From contig NZ_JAHKPT010000012.1 of NCBI RefSeq assembly GCF_018860635.1, positions 36,650 through 100,649 of the forward strand: DNA of 64,000 bases. The letters are read 5' to 3'. Both the position numbers and the translations under genes were made by a program. Each line of letters starts with the position of its first letter. Positions within the stretch are counted from its first letter, which is position 1. Below are positions 8,561 to 18,713 of the stretch, piece after piece. The stretch is from Aliiglaciecola lipolytica. Its GTDB lineage: Bacteria > Pseudomonadota > Gammaproteobacteria > Enterobacterales > Alteromonadaceae. The notes under the pieces were generated by a model. That model ran no database searches. It was not told where the DNA came from and saw only the letters and a list, made by a program, of their open reading frames with translations.

Positions 8561-9924
8561 CTAATTTAAAAACCGAATTAAAGCAGCTAGTAAACCTTGC
8601 TTGGCCGCTGCTTATTGCTCAAATTACCCAAACCTTAATGGGTGTGTCCGATACCATCATGGCAGGCCGCTATTCAGCAACCGATATGGCAGCAGTGGCA
8701 ATTGGGTTCAGCATTACCATTCCCATCTTGTGCTTTGTACAAGGTCTAGCGATGGCCATTCCGCCAATCGTCTCGAAACTGCACGGAGCTGGCGAATCGG
8801 AAAAAGCAGCGCAAAAGGTTCACCAAGCGTTTTATTTGATTATTCCAGTATCGATCTGTATTGCTCTTTCAGTATTCTTTATAGAGTACTGGTTTTCGTT
8901 GATGGACATCGAAGACAAATTACGCGATATCACTACTGATTACATGAAGTACATTGTTGTATCAGCCCCAGCGTTTGCTGGATATCAAATTTTGCGTAAT
9001 TATTGCGAAGGTTTGTCATTTACTAAACCGACTATGTTAATCATGGGATTAGGGTTAATCATCAATATTCCAGCAAACTATATATTGATATACGGTAAAT
9101 TTGGTTTGCCGGCTATGGGTGGTGTTGGATGTGGTTTGGCAACAAGCTTAGTATTTTTTGCGATGTTTATTGGCACGGCACTCTATATCCATTTGTCTAA
9201 GCGTATTAACAGCAATTTATTTCAGAACTGGTCAAAACCCGATATTAGACAAATTTACATTACTTTAAAGTTGGGACTTCCGATTGCGTTGACCTTACTT
9301 TTTGAAGTGACCTTATTTGGTGTGGTTGCACTGCTATTGTCACCACTTGGACCATTAACCGTTGCATCGCACCAGATCGCCCTCAACTTTTCAGCGACCA
9401 TGTTTATGTTTCCACTGAGTTTAGGGATGGCAACAACTATACGTGTAGGTCATTTTTGGGGTAAACAAGATCAGGTTGGCGCAGCATTGGCAACCAAAAC
9501 GGCAATCCTTTTAGGCCTTTTTATTGCGTGTTTTACAGCAATCATAACCATAGTCGCTAAACAACAAATATCCATGCTTTACACTGAAAATCGGCAAGTG
9601 ATTGAGCTGGCCATGAGCCTAATGACCCTAGCTGCAATGTTTCAGCTTTCCGATTCTGTTCAAGCAATATCCGCAGGTGCATTACGGGGATACAAAGATA
9701 CAACTGCGATGTTCATTATTTGCTTTTTTGCATATTGGGGCGTGGGTTTGCCAACCGGAATAATTCTAGCGCTAACCGATTTTATTGTACCTGCTTTAGG
9801 TGCATCTGGATTCTGGATCGGTTTTATTTGCGGGTTAACAAGTGCCGCTATTATGTTGGGGTTCAGATTGAGTGTTATTCAAAAACGATTGAGATTACAC
9901 CCTGAAATATTTGACAATGCTTAA
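8557..9924 (+). CDS. MATE family efflux transporter (NorM-like)
   Basis: Inner-membrane Na+/H+-driven drug exporter of the MATE family; 455 residues with about twelve hydrophobic segments. The N-terminus LAWPLLIAQITQTLMGVSDTI and the repeat-like second half (LGLPIALTLLFEVTLFG) are typical. Translation starts at a TTG that overlaps the moeA stop (TTGA), so it is probably coupled to moeA, and no closer ATG matches the family start. Substrate cannot be read from sequence. The link to moeA is positional only. Confidence 0.9.
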   Translation: MTNLKTELKQLVNLAWPLLIAQITQTLMGVSDTIMAGRYSATDMAAVAIGFSITIPILCFVQGLAMAIPPIVSKLHGAGESEKAAQKVHQAFYLIIPVSICIALSVFFIEYWFSLMDIEDKLRDITTDYMKYIVVSAPAFAGYQILRNYCEGLSFTKPTMLIMGLGLIINIPANYILIYGKFGLPAMGGVGCGLATSLVFFAMFIGTALYIHLSKRINSNLFQNWSKPDIRQIYITLKLGLPIALTLLFEVTLFGVVALLLSPLGPLTVASHQIALNFSATMFMFPLSLGMATTIRVGHFWGKQDQVGAALATKTAILLGLFIACFTAIITIVAKQQISMLYTENRQVIELAMSLMTLAAMFQLSDSVQAISAGALRGYKDTTAMFIICFFAYWGVGLPTGIILALTDFIVPALGASGFWIGFICGLTSAAIMLGFRLSVIQKRLRLHPEIFDNA

Positions 9925-9993
9925 GGTTTTTTAGACTAAACCGGTGACAATAGAGCTTTCAAAAAAAGGTTTAAACACATCTGTCTCACCAAC

Positions 9994-10026
9994 AAAAAAA
10001 GCTTGCAATAAATACAAGCTTTTTTC
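9994..10026. terminator. Bidirectional terminator between the MATE gene and eda
   Basis: AAAAAAAGCTTG (9994-10005) and CAAGCTTTTTT (10015 on) form a stem with loop CAATAAATA. A-run on one side and T-run on the other let it serve both converging genes. Confidence 0.85.
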
Positions 10027-10046
10027 ATTTCAGTGGCTAAAAAACA

Positions 10047-10700
10047 CTACTTAGAAAGTGTTTTAGCACCTTCAACCGCCGCTTTAGCAAGCTCAGTGAT
10101 ACGATCCCAATCACCCGCTTCAACCGCATCGTCTGGCACCAACCAAGAACCGCCAGCACACTGAACGTTTGGCAAAGCCAAGTAATCTAAATAATTATTC
10201 GGACCGATTCCACCTGTTGGACAAAACGTGATATCAGGGAAAGGACCGCCAATAGATTTCAGCGCTTTTATACCACCTGAAGCTTCTGCAGGGAAAAACT
10301 TAAAGTGTGTGTAACCGATATCCAATCCAGTCATCAGCTCAGATATTGAAGCTATACCTGGGATTAGAGATATTGAACAACGTTTGCCTGCTTCCAATAA
10401 GCTGGTAGTCATCCCTGGGCTAATTGCAAAAATAGCGCCTGCTTCTTCAACTTGCTTTAACTGCGCTTCGTTAGTCACTGTACCAGCACCAATAATGGCT
10501 TCAGGAACTTCAGTGGCGATTTTTTTGATCACATCAAGAGCGATTTCAGTGCGTAATGTCACTTCAAGTACTTTAATGCCGCCTTTTATTAAAGCTTTTG
10601 CAACAGGTACTGCATGTTCAATATTTTTGATAACTAATACAGGTACGACTGGCCCCTGACTAAAAATTTCTTGCGAACTCATTTTCCAATTAAATGACAT
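10047..10700 (-). CDS. eda: KDPG/KHG aldolase
   Basis: Cleaves 2-keto-3-deoxy-6-phosphogluconate to pyruvate and glyceraldehyde 3-phosphate, the last Entner-Doudoroff step. 217 residues; the Schiff-base lysine is K134 in FKFFPAEA, the acid E46 is in LEVTLRTE, and GAGTVT (71-76) binds phosphate. The N-terminus is nearly the E. coli sequence ([18 protein letters not shown]). AAGGAG lies upstream. It is the last gene of zwf-pgl-edd-glk-eda and starts 5 nt after the glk stop. Confidence 0.97.
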   Translation of the reverse strand: MSFNWKMSSQEIFSQGPVVPVLVIKNIEHAVPVAKALIKGGIKVLEVTLRTEIALDVIKKIATEVPEAIIGAGTVTNEAQLKQVEEAGAIFAISPGMTTSLLEAGKRCSISLIPGIASISELMTGLDIGYTHFKFFPAEASGGIKALKSIGGPFPDITFCPTGGIGPNNYLDYLALPNVQCAGGSWLVPDDAVEAGDWDRITELAKAAVEGAKTLSK

Positions 10701-10705
10701 ATTGC

Positions 10706-11659
10706 TTACTCCTTATGATTCTGTTGTAAATAGGCAGCTGCGCCCAGTAAACCATGATCAGGTTCTGTAATGATGTAGGTTGGGATGTTAGAGACATAAT
10801 GTCTAAATCGTCCCTTGTCTTCAAAACGAGCACGAAACTTACTACTTTTAATAAAGTCAACAAAACGTGAAGCAATACCACCACCGATATATACGCCGCC
10901 ATAGGTTGCTAAATTAAGCGCTAAGTTACCTGCAAAACTACCCATAATTTTGCAAAACTGCTGCAATGTTTCTACGCAGATTTCACATTCTTCAGATAGC
11001 GCTTTTTCAGTAATTTGGGCTGGATCAGCAAAAATAGCTGCTTGCTGATGTTTCTCTGCCAACCCTTCATAGATATGTACGATGCCACGGCCTGATAAAA
11101 CCTCTTCAGCAGACACATGCCCTAATTTCTTTTTAAGGTAGCGCCAAATAGCGAATTCATTCTCGTCATTTGCGGCAAAATCAACATGTCCGCCTTCGCC
11201 ATCTAGAGCTTTCCAACCTTTATCCGTAAAAGTGAGGTGTTCTACACCTAAACCCGTACCTGGTCCAAAAACAGCAATATTGGCATTCAATTTTGGCGCA
11301 CCAGCGCCAATTTGAACTTTTTGATCATCCTTTAACACTGGCAATGAATGCGCCACAGAAGTGAAGTCATTAATAACCCCCAGCCAATCCAAAGATAAAC
11401 CTTTGGTTAGCTGGTCAATGGAAAACTCCCATGTGTGATTGGTCATTTTTACCCAATCACCGATTACCGGGCACGCTATTGCGATACACCCAAAACTAAA
11501 CTTAACCTCTGGAAATTCGCTAAAGTAATGTTTAATCGCATCTTCAATCGTAGGAAAATCAACACATAAATATTTTTTGATATTGATTAAGTTATGTCCT
11601 TCAACTTGGCAAATACGAATATTTGTCCCACCGACATCGGCTACGAATTTAGAGGTCAT
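10706..11659 (-). CDS. glk: Glucokinase
   Basis: ATP-dependent glucokinase of the proteobacterial Glk family (317 residues). It feeds free glucose into glucose 6-phosphate for the operon's other enzymes. DVGGTN (near residue 8) is the phosphate-binding loop of the hexokinase fold; [11 protein letters not shown] and EGGHVDFA follow. I moved the start to the ATG at 11659: the family begins right before FVADVGGTN and CAGG lies upstream. The longer open frame begins inside edd. The true start overlaps the edd end by 11 nt. Confidence 0.95.
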   Translation of the reverse strand: MTSKFVADVGGTNIRICQVEGHNLINIKKYLCVDFPTIEDAIKHYFSEFPEVKFSFGCIAIACPVIGDWVKMTNHTWEFSIDQLTKGLSLDWLGVINDFTSVAHSLPVLKDDQKVQIGAGAPKLNANIAVFGPGTGLGVEHLTFTDKGWKALDGEGGHVDFAANDENEFAIWRYLKKKLGHVSAEEVLSGRGIVHIYEGLAEKHQQAAIFADPAQITEKALSEECEICVETLQQFCKIMGSFAGNLALNLATYGGVYIGGGIASRFVDFIKSSKFRARFEDKGRFRHYVSNIPTYIITEPDHGLLGAAAYLQQNHKE

Positions 11660-13484
11660 GTTGATTACCTGATCCAGCAAATAGAGAACATGCGCCCTGC
11701 TCTGCACCCGTTAGAGAGTTGCGCATAGAAGCAAACATTTCACGGCCCATACCAATTTGGTGTTTGTCAGTTTGTGCCACTTTAGTTTTTCGTTTCGCCA
11801 ATTCTTCAGTGCTAACCAATAAACACATCTCACCGGTTTCAGTGTTGAGCTCGATTAAATCGCCACTTTCGACTTTGGCTAACAAACCACCGTGATAGGC
11901 TTCAGGGGTCACATGGATAGCAGCTGGTACTTTTCCAGATGCACCAGACATACGACCATCGGTGATTAAAGCAACTTTAAAGCCTTTGTCCTGCAACACA
12001 CCAAGAGGCGGCGTTAAACTATGCAGTTCAGGCATACCAATCGCTGCCGGACCTTGGAAACGAACGACAACAATACAATCTTTATCTAAATCACCGGCCT
12101 TGAAGGCATCGGCCAATTCGAACTGATCTTCAAATACCACTGCCGGAGCTTTAATTTTGCAATGAGGTTCACGTAATGCCGAAGTTTTCATCACCGCACG
12201 GCCCAAATTGCCATGCAAAACAGATAAACCGCCATCGGGTTTAAATGGTTTAGCAACAGATGAGATCACTTCAGGATCAAATGACTCAGCCGGACCATCT
12301 TGCCAAGTCAACTCGCCATCTTTCAATGTAGGTTCTTTGGTATATTGTTCTAACCCTTCGCCACAAATGGTTTTCACATCGTTATGCAATAAACCGGCGC
12401 TTAGCAATTCTTTAAACAAAACTGCCATACCGCCAGCGGCAGTAAAGTGGTTAATATCAGCAGAACCGTTCGGATAAATCCGTGTTAACAAAGGTACTGC
12501 ATTGGAAATGTCAGAAAAGTCATCCCAATTTATCTCATAACCCGCAGAGCGTGCGACTGCAACTAAATGCATGGTGTGGTTAGTTGAGCCACCTGTTGCA
12601 AGTAATGCGACTAAGCCATTGACTAATGCTTTGGCATCCACAATATGACCAATAGGCGTATAATTATCACCTAAATCGGTTAATCGAGTCACTTGACGGG
12701 CAGCGGCTTTAGTTAATTCATCCCGTAAATCCGTACCTGGATTAACAAAAGAAGAGCCTGGCAAATGCAGTCCCATCACCTCAACCACTAATTGGTTACT
12801 GTTAGCGGTACCATAAAAGGTACACGTACCCGCTGAGTGATAACTTTTCGATTCTGATTCAAGTAACTCTTTGCGGCCTACTTTACCTTGAGCGAACATT
12901 TGGCGTACGCGCGCTTTTTCTTTATTAGGTAAACCAGAAGGCATTGGACCCGCAGGTACAAAAACTGTTGGTAAATGTCCAAAACTCAAAGCGCCCATTA
13001 ATAATCCTGGGACGATTTTGTCACAAATGCCCAGCATCAATGCGCCATCGAACATATTATGCGACAGCCCTACTGCGGTAGAAAGAGCAATGACATCACG
13101 ACTCATCAAGCTCAGATCCATGCCAGGATTACCTTGAGTAACCCCATCACACATAGCCGGAACACCACCGGCAAACTGGGCAACACTACCGATATCACGA
13201 ATAGCATCTTTTAGTATTTGCGGATAAGCTTCATAAGGTTGGTGTGCAGAAAGCATGTCATTGTATGACGATACAATGGCAATATTTGATTTAGTTAAGC
13301 TAGTTAAATCAGCTTTATCTTCTGTATTACAGGCAGCAAAACCATGGGCTAAGTTGCCACAAGATAAAACACCACGATGTGGCCCTTGCAAGCGTGCGCT
13401 TTCAATTTTGTCTAGATAATTTTGTCTGGATTGTCGACTTCGTTCGATAATCCGCTCGGTTACTTCTTGAATCACAGAATTCAT
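11649..13484 (-). CDS. edd: Phosphogluconate dehydratase
   Basis: Converts 6-phosphogluconate to KDPG, the committing Entner-Doudoroff step. The 611-residue protein is an IlvD/Edd 4Fe-4S dehydratase: NRIIERS-like start ([11 protein letters not shown]), [13 protein letters not shown] and [16 protein letters not shown], where the cluster cysteines and substrate site lie. [17 protein letters not shown] is the C-terminal signature. The ATG at 13484 has TAGGAG upstream and matches the E. coli N-terminus; an upstream in-frame ATG at 13505 overlaps pgl and lacks family support. Spacing to pgl is 8 nt. Confidence 0.97.
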   Translation of the reverse strand: MNSVIQEVTERIIERSRQSRQNYLDKIESARLQGPHRGVLSCGNLAHGFAACNTEDKADLTSLTKSNIAIVSSYNDMLSAHQPYEAYPQILKDAIRDIGSVAQFAGGVPAMCDGVTQGNPGMDLSLMSRDVIALSTAVGLSHNMFDGALMLGICDKIVPGLLMGALSFGHLPTVFVPAGPMPSGLPNKEKARVRQMFAQGKVGRKELLESESKSYHSAGTCTFYGTANSNQLVVEVMGLHLPGSSFVNPGTDLRDELTKAAARQVTRLTDLGDNYTPIGHIVDAKALVNGLVALLATGGSTNHTMHLVAVARSAGYEINWDDFSDISNAVPLLTRIYPNGSADINHFTAAGGMAVLFKELLSAGLLHNDVKTICGEGLEQYTKEPTLKDGELTWQDGPAESFDPEVISSVAKPFKPDGGLSVLHGNLGRAVMKTSALREPHCKIKAPAVVFEDQFELADAFKAGDLDKDCIVVVRFQGPAAIGMPELHSLTPPLGVLQDKGFKVALITDGRMSGASGKVPAAIHVTPEAYHGGLLAKVESGDLIELNTETGEMCLLVSTEELAKRKTKVAQTDKHQIGMGREMFASMRNSLTGAEQGACSLFAGSGNQHDL

Positions 13485-13492
13485 ATGTTCTC

Positions 13493-14185
13493 CTAAGCAG
13501 CCCAAATAAGTTTTACATCGGTATTATTAAAGACGGCTCGAATAGGCATTTCCAAGGCGTCATCACTTTGCTGAGCAATGTCGATAATACGTTTTTTAGA
13601 TTCACCCACTAAATGTAAAAAGATATTTTCACTGTTGAGTATACTTTTTAATGTTAGTGACATTCTTTGATTTGGCGCAGTGGTAGGAGTAACCGCAATA
13701 TAATCGCTATCTAAATTGGTATTTAAGCCTTGTTCCAATTGTTCAGAACAGGGAAACAATGAAGCGGTGTGACCATCTTCACCCATGCCAAGAATTAACG
13801 CATCGAAAGGCGTTTTTATCTTGCTTAAATTCGTATTCAAAGAAGACACGGCATCACAGGCATCGGCCTCTGATGTTTTTAATCCAAAAAAATTCGCCAC
13901 TGCGGCTTTATTGATCAATAGTTCACGCTTCACCATTGCAGCATTGCTCGCCGGATCGCTTTCGTCCACCCAGCGTTCATCAACTAAGGTTACGTCTACC
14001 TTTTCCCATTCTAAGTCTTGCTTAGAAAGCTGATTAAACATCGCAGCCGGAGTACGTCCACCTGAAACGGCTAAACTAGCTCGACCGTTTTTTGCTATTC
14101 CTTGTTTCAAGATATCTGCGATTTGACTTGAAAAATCTTGATTCAAAAGCTCAACTGAAGAATATTTAGTTTCAATTAGCGCCAT
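13493..14185 (-). CDS. pgl: 6-phosphogluconolactonase (Pgl/DevB type)
   Basis: Hydrolyses 6-phosphogluconolactone made by Zwf. The 231-residue protein belongs to the NagB/RpiA-like fold: [12 protein letters not shown] is the phosphate loop and [14 protein letters not shown] carries the catalytic histidine. Start set at the ATG at 14185 with GGAAG upstream; the longer reading would overlap zwf. It lies directly after the zwf stop, so translation is coupled. Confidence 0.95.
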   Translation of the reverse strand: MALIETKYSSVELLNQDFSSQIADILKQGIAKNGRASLAVSGGRTPAAMFNQLSKQDLEWEKVDVTLVDERWVDESDPASNAAMVKRELLINKAAVANFFGLKTSEADACDAVSSLNTNLSKIKTPFDALILGMGEDGHTASLFPCSEQLEQGLNTNLDSDYIAVTPTTAPNQRMSLTLKSILNSENIFLHLVGESKKRIIDIAQQSDDALEMPIRAVFNNTDVKLIWAA

Positions 14186-14186
14186 A

Positions 14187-15680
14187 TTACTTTTTCTTCC
14201 CAATTCGCGATTCATACCATGCACGATTATCTCGAGCTAGCAGCGCTATTGATGCTACTGGACCCCAAGTACCAGCCTGATAAGGTTCTGGTAAATCATT
14301 GTTGGCACCCCAAGCGCGGAATATTCCGTCAACCCAAGTCCAAGCTTGTTCAACTTCATCACGACGCACGAACAATGCCTGATTACCGATCATCACTTCT
14401 AACAGTAATTTTTCGTAAGCATCGGCAATACGGTCATCTTTGAACTCTTCAGAAAAACTTAGGTTCAAGCGCGATTTTTGCAAGTCCATGGAACCACTAC
14501 TAGTTAGCCCAGGTACTTTGTTCATTACGGTAATTTCAACACCTTCATCAGGTTGCAGACGAATGGTTAATTTATTAGGTGGTAATTGCGCAAAACTTTC
14601 CCCAAATAAATTGTGAGGTTGGCGTTTAAAGTAAATAACGACTTCACTGGTTTTGCTTGGCAAACGTTTACCAGTACGCAGGTAAAATGGAACCCCTGCC
14701 CAACGCCAGTTATCTAGATGAACTTTGAGTGATACAAAGGTTTCTGTCTCAGACTTGGTATTAGCGCCTTCTTCATCCAAATAGCCAGGTACTTCTTTGC
14801 CTTTTACAAAACCACCTACATACTGACCACGTACAGTATCTGTTTGTACATTGGCAGCGGTAATAGGTCTAAGCGCTTTCAACACTTTTAACTTTTCGTC
14901 ACGAATACTGTCTGCATCTAAAACTGCGGGCGGTTCCATGGCAATCAACGTTAGGATTTGCAACAAGTGGTTTTGCACCATATCGCGCATTTGACCAGCT
15001 TCATCAAAATATCCCCAACGGCCTTCAATCCCAACTGATTCAGCCACAGAAATTTGCACATGGTCGATACAGTTATGATCCCAATTGGTTGCAAAAATTG
15101 AATTGGCAAAGCGTAATGAAACAAGGTTTAAAACAGTTTCTTTACCTAAATAGTGATCAATTCGATAAATTTGTTTTTCGTCGAAGAACTCAGCAACTTG
15201 ATCGTTGATGACTTTTGACGACTTCAAATCATGACCAAGTGGTTTTTCAAGTACAACACGTACACTCGAATCGATAACACCTGCATTGTGCAAGCCTTTA
15301 CAAATGTCACCAAAGATAGAAGGTGGCGTTGCTAAGTAGCAAACCATAGTCCGCGATCTATCTACATGCTGTTTAAACGATGGGTAACTATTTATGTCTT
15401 TCATGTCGACACAAACATAATCTAATTTTTCTGAAAAACGATTCCAAGTATCTTCACATAGGGCTTCGCCACTAAATTCAACGATACTATCTTTAACATC
15501 CTCAACATATTCTTCGTTGCTGATATCTTGACGAGCCGCACCGATGATACGTGAATCGGCGTGGACTAAATTTGCTTTTTCTAACTGATATAAAGCCGGC
15601 AATAATTTACGGCGGGCCAGATCCCCTTTAGTACCAAAAAGGACAAAGTCGCACGGTTCAATAGAATTTTCCAACACCAT
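14187..15680 (-). CDS. zwf: Glucose-6-phosphate 1-dehydrogenase
   Basis: First enzyme of both the oxidative pentose phosphate and Entner-Doudoroff routes (NADP+-linked). 497 residues, close to the E. coli enzyme along its length. Nucleotide loop GTKGDLARRKLLP near the N-terminus; RIDHYLGKE carries the substrate-binding lysine and active-site histidine. EKPLG and PYQAGTWGP also match. First gene of the ED operon, divergent from hexR; the intervening 287 nt carry palindromes that look like regulator sites. Confidence 0.97.
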   Translation of the reverse strand: MVLENSIEPCDFVLFGTKGDLARRKLLPALYQLEKANLVHADSRIIGAARQDISNEEYVEDVKDSIVEFSGEALCEDTWNRFSEKLDYVCVDMKDINSYPSFKQHVDRSRTMVCYLATPPSIFGDICKGLHNAGVIDSSVRVVLEKPLGHDLKSSKVINDQVAEFFDEKQIYRIDHYLGKETVLNLVSLRFANSIFATNWDHNCIDHVQISVAESVGIEGRWGYFDEAGQMRDMVQNHLLQILTLIAMEPPAVLDADSIRDEKLKVLKALRPITAANVQTDTVRGQYVGGFVKGKEVPGYLDEEGANTKSETETFVSLKVHLDNWRWAGVPFYLRTGKRLPSKTSEVVIYFKRQPHNLFGESFAQLPPNKLTIRLQPDEGVEITVMNKVPGLTSSGSMDLQKSRLNLSFSEEFKDDRIADAYEKLLLEVMIGNQALFVRRDEVEQAWTWVDGIFRAWGANNDLPEPYQAGTWGPVASIALLARDNRAWYESRIGKKK

Positions 15681-15967
15681 TTTAATGACCTATATATAGA
15701 AGAATGAACACTAATAAAATGTAATTACAACAAATGAATTACGTTTTATTATGACAATTGAGCTAAAATTTAACATTATATGTTGTAATATTACAACATA
15801 TTACGTCTCTTGTTTAATTACAAATAATATGGTTATTTTAACAAAACTTATAAAAAATGCTGGCTAATTTGGTAAAAACTTACAACAATTACTGTAACAA
15901 ACCGACAAAAGTAGTGTTAAATGTCGTTTAAACTAAGTCGCAACAAAACAATAAGATTTATGCACCG
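15681..15967. promoter_or_regulatory. zwf-hexR divergent control region
   Basis: 287 nt of very AT-rich DNA with many TTGTAAT/ATTACAA half-sites. It must hold the promoters of the ED operon (leftward) and hexR (rightward). A perfect 22-bp palindrome at 15779-15800 is listed separately. GTAATT and AATTAC arms (15721-15742) and TTACA/TGTAA arms near 15880-15897 are weaker dyads. HexR is known in Shewanella and Vibrio to control zwf, edd, eda and pyk; control here is inferred. Confidence 0.6.
15779..15800. promoter_or_regulatory. Perfect 22-bp palindrome, candidate HexR operator for zwf/hexR
   Basis: The half-site TATGTTGTAAT is followed immediately by its exact complement ATTACAACATA. It contains the TTGTAAT/ATTACAA half-sites also seen before pykA, but with no spacer between the halves. 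It is the most symmetric element in the window. Confidence 0.6.
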
Positions 15968-16819
15968 ATGAATATTCTTGAAAAAATAACACAAAATAAA
16001 TCCGTTTTTAGTAAATCTGAAAGAAAAGTAGCGGATATAATTTTAGATAATCCTCAAACAGCAATACATTCAAGTATAGCTACACTTGCTAAAATGTCAG
16101 ATGTCAGCGAACCAACCGTTAATCGGTTTTGTCGTCGCCTAGACACTAAGGGATTTCCAGATTTCAAACTGCATCTTGCCCAAAGTCTTGCCAACGGAAC
16201 GCCCTATGTCAATCGACATGTCGAGGAAAATGACGGGCCTGAGGAATATACTAAAAAAATATTCGAATCAACCATGGCGTCATTAGAAGTTGCAAGGCAA
16301 TCAGTCGATATCAATACAATCAATCGTGCCGTTGATTTGCTTACTCAAGCTCAAAAAATATCGTTTTTTGGTTTAGGGGCAAGTGCTTCTGTTGCCCACG
16401 ATGCCCTTAATAAATTTTTTAGATTCAACGTTCCCGTTGTCTATTTTGAAGATATTTTGATGCAACGTATGAGTTGCATGAACAGCACTGAAGATGACGT
16501 CGTCGTATTGATCTCACACACTGGCAGAACAAAAAGCCTAGTGGAGATCGCACATATTGCCAGAGCAAACGATGCAACTGTAGTTGGGATAACATCTAAA
16601 AATAGCCCGTTAGCCAAAGAGTGTAATTTAGTTTTATCACTCGAGGTGCCTGAAGATACTGACATGTACATGCCAATGGCATCCAGAATCGCGCAATTAA
16701 TTCTAATTGATATTCTCGCTACCGGCTTTACTTTAAGACGCGGTGGTAAGTTTAGAGAAAACCTAAAACGTGTAAAAGATACACTCAGAGGGTCTAGATT
16801 TGAAAAGCGAGACGAGTAG
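15968..16819 (+). CDS. hexR: HexR, RpiR-family regulator of glucose catabolism
   Basis: Transcription repressor with an N-terminal RpiR-type helix-turn-helix (residues 1-77; recognition helix EPTVNRFCRR) and a C-terminal SIS sugar-phosphate domain (about 120-260; GLGASASVAHDALNKF, ISHTGRTKSLVE). It is close to E. coli HexR along the whole length (283 residues), including NGTPYVNRHV. The known effector is KDPG, which releases DNA. It lies between its probable targets, the zwf operon and pykA, with matching palindromes on both sides. Confidence 0.95.
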   Translation: MNILEKITQNKSVFSKSERKVADIILDNPQTAIHSSIATLAKMSDVSEPTVNRFCRRLDTKGFPDFKLHLAQSLANGTPYVNRHVEENDGPEEYTKKIFESTMASLEVARQSVDINTINRAVDLLTQAQKISFFGLGASASVAHDALNKFFRFNVPVVYFEDILMQRMSCMNSTEDDVVVLISHTGRTKSLVEIAHIARANDATVVGITSKNSPLAKECNLVLSLEVPEDTDMYMPMASRIAQLILIDILATGFTLRRGGKFRENLKRVKDTLRGSRFEKRDE

Positions 16820-16896
16820 CTTACAGTGACTGTCATTTAATATTCATCAAAGTATTTACTTAAATTAATTCACATTTACGCAACTTTGCACTACTA

Positions 16897-16917
16897 TTTT
16901 GTAATAAAATTACAAAA
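16897..16917. promoter_or_regulatory. Candidate HexR operator upstream of pykA
   Basis: TTTTGTAAT, a 3-bp centre AAA, then ATTACAAAA: a perfect palindrome about 100 nt before the pykA start. It fits the HexR consensus I remember for Shewanella, TGTAAT-www-ATTACA. The location between hexR and pykA supports it. Confidence 0.72.
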
Positions 16918-17019
16918 ACCTGAGTTTGCTGTCAGATTATTTGCCGAAAAAGCACAAATCGGCTTTTTATTCGCCAATTCAGGTTATTTTTTAACAAACC
17001 AAGTCGGACACTAAACTCT

Positions 17020-18456
17020 ATGTTAAGACGTACTAAAATTCTCGCTACTCTTGGACCCGCAACAGACACCCCTGAAATGATAGAAGGTATTATCAAGGCA
17101 GGCGCAAATGTCGTGCGTATGAATTTCTCTCACGGAACTGCAGAAGACCATATTAATAGAGCCAAAATTGTAAGAGATGTGGCCAAAAAATTGGGGAAAT
17201 ACATTGCTATCCTTGGTGATCTTCAAGGTCCAAAAATTCGAGTGTCTCGGTTCAAAGATGGTCCAATTAAATTAAACATCGGTGATGAATTCATTCTTGA
17301 CGCTGAAATGGGCAAAGAAGATGGCGACCAAAAATCTGTAGGAATTGACTACAAAGCCCTACCAGATGATGTGCACCCTGATGATTTGTTGTTATTAGAC
17401 GATGGCAGAATTCAACTGCTAGTTGAAAAAGTAGTAGGTAGAAAAGTATTCACCAAAGTAACTGTAGGTGGAAAGCTGTCTAACAATAAAGGCATCAACC
17501 GTCTCGGCGGCGGGTTATCTGCAGAAGCGTTAACAGAGAAAGACAAACAAGACATTAAAACGGCCGCACAAATGGACGTTGATTATCTTGCCGTGTCGTT
17601 TCCTAGATGTGGAGCTGATTTAGATTATGCTCGTAAACTTGCGGTAGAAGCAGGTTGTAGAGCGCTTATTTGCGCCAAAGTCGAAAGAGCTGAGACAGTC
17701 GCCAGTGATGAAGCAATAGATGACATTATCCAAGCATCAGATGCGGTAATGGTTGCCCGTGGTGATTTAGGTGTTGAAATTGGTGATGCAGAGTTAGTTG
17801 GTGTACAGAAAAAATTGATTTCCCGCTCCAGACAAATGAACAAGGTAGTGATCACTGCTACGCAAATGATGGAGTCGATGATCAGCAGCCCTATGCCAAC
17901 TCGAGCCGAAGTAATGGACGTGGCAAATGCGGTATTAGATGGCACAGATGCAGTGATGCTTTCTGCCGAAACCGCAGCCGGTGAATTCCCCATTGAAACC
18001 GTTGCAGCTATGGCGCGAGTATGTGAAGGTGCAGAAACTCACCCAAGCGTTAAAATATCTAAACACCGCGTCGATGAAAAATTCACATCAGTGAGTGAGA
18101 CTGTTGCGCTTTCAGCAGTGTATGCAGCCAACCACTTGGCGAGCATCAAAGCTTTGATAGCGTTAACCGAAAGTGGTAACACATCTAAAATCATGTCTCG
18201 CATTACTACTTCGTTGCCTATCTATGCCTTATCAAGACACGAATCAACGTTAAATACTATGGCCCTGTTCAGAGGCGTCAAACAGGTTTATTTCGATTCT
18301 CGAGGCAGTGAGCCGGGTAAATTGAAACAAGACGTTATTGATGTTTTAAAAAGCAAAGGTATCGTTGAAAGTGGTGATTGTTTTGTTATGACTTATGGTG
18401 ATGAAATGGAAACCATAGGCTCTACTAACGCATTTAAGATTGTTACTGTTCCTTAA
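17020..18456 (+). CDS. pykA: Pyruvate kinase (PykA type)
   Basis: Makes ATP and pyruvate from phosphoenolpyruvate. 478 residues, the PykA length. [37 protein letters not shown] and [12 protein letters not shown] are the catalytic and metal-binding blocks. ATG chosen at the conserved [11 protein letters not shown] start; the ribosome site is weak (GGAC). It follows hexR with a HexR-like palindrome between, so ED flux and pyruvate kinase are probably controlled together. A perfect hairpin terminator follows. Confidence 0.97.
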   Translation: MLRRTKILATLGPATDTPEMIEGIIKAGANVVRMNFSHGTAEDHINRAKIVRDVAKKLGKYIAILGDLQGPKIRVSRFKDGPIKLNIGDEFILDAEMGKEDGDQKSVGIDYKALPDDVHPDDLLLLDDGRIQLLVEKVVGRKVFTKVTVGGKLSNNKGINRLGGGLSAEALTEKDKQDIKTAAQMDVDYLAVSFPRCGADLDYARKLAVEAGCRALICAKVERAETVASDEAIDDIIQASDAVMVARGDLGVEIGDAELVGVQKKLISRSRQMNKVVITATQMMESMISSPMPTRAEVMDVANAVLDGTDAVMLSAETAAGEFPIETVAAMARVCEGAETHPSVKISKHRVDEKFTSVSETVALSAVYAANHLASIKALIALTESGNTSKIMSRITTSLPIYALSRHESTLNTMALFRGVKQVYFDSRGSEPGKLKQDVIDVLKSKGIVESGDCFVMTYGDEMETIGSTNAFKIVTVP

Positions 18457-18487
18457 ATAAAGTTTCAATTTCAGTTTTAATTTAATG

Positions 18488-18523
18488 AGCACCATTGCTA
18501 GCCTTAGCAATGGTGCTTTTTTA
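18488..18523 (+). terminator. Rho-independent terminator of pykA
   Basis: 13-bp perfect stem AGCACCATTGCTA / TAGCAATGGTGCT (18488-18500 / 18505-18517), loop GCCT, then a T-run. Confidence 0.94.
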
Positions 18524-18713
18524 ATTCCTAAATCTGCCCTTCCCCAATCTTTTGTTTCTGCTTTTTCTAGCCGCAAGGCTTTTTCAATCAGCCCTTATTT
18601 AAATCAACTATTCTCCATATCAATAGTCGCTAATAAATCTTATCAACTCTTAATTTGTATCTATTTTGTTTACTATCATGCTTCCTATAATTAGAAAATG
18701 ATTAGTAGCTATT

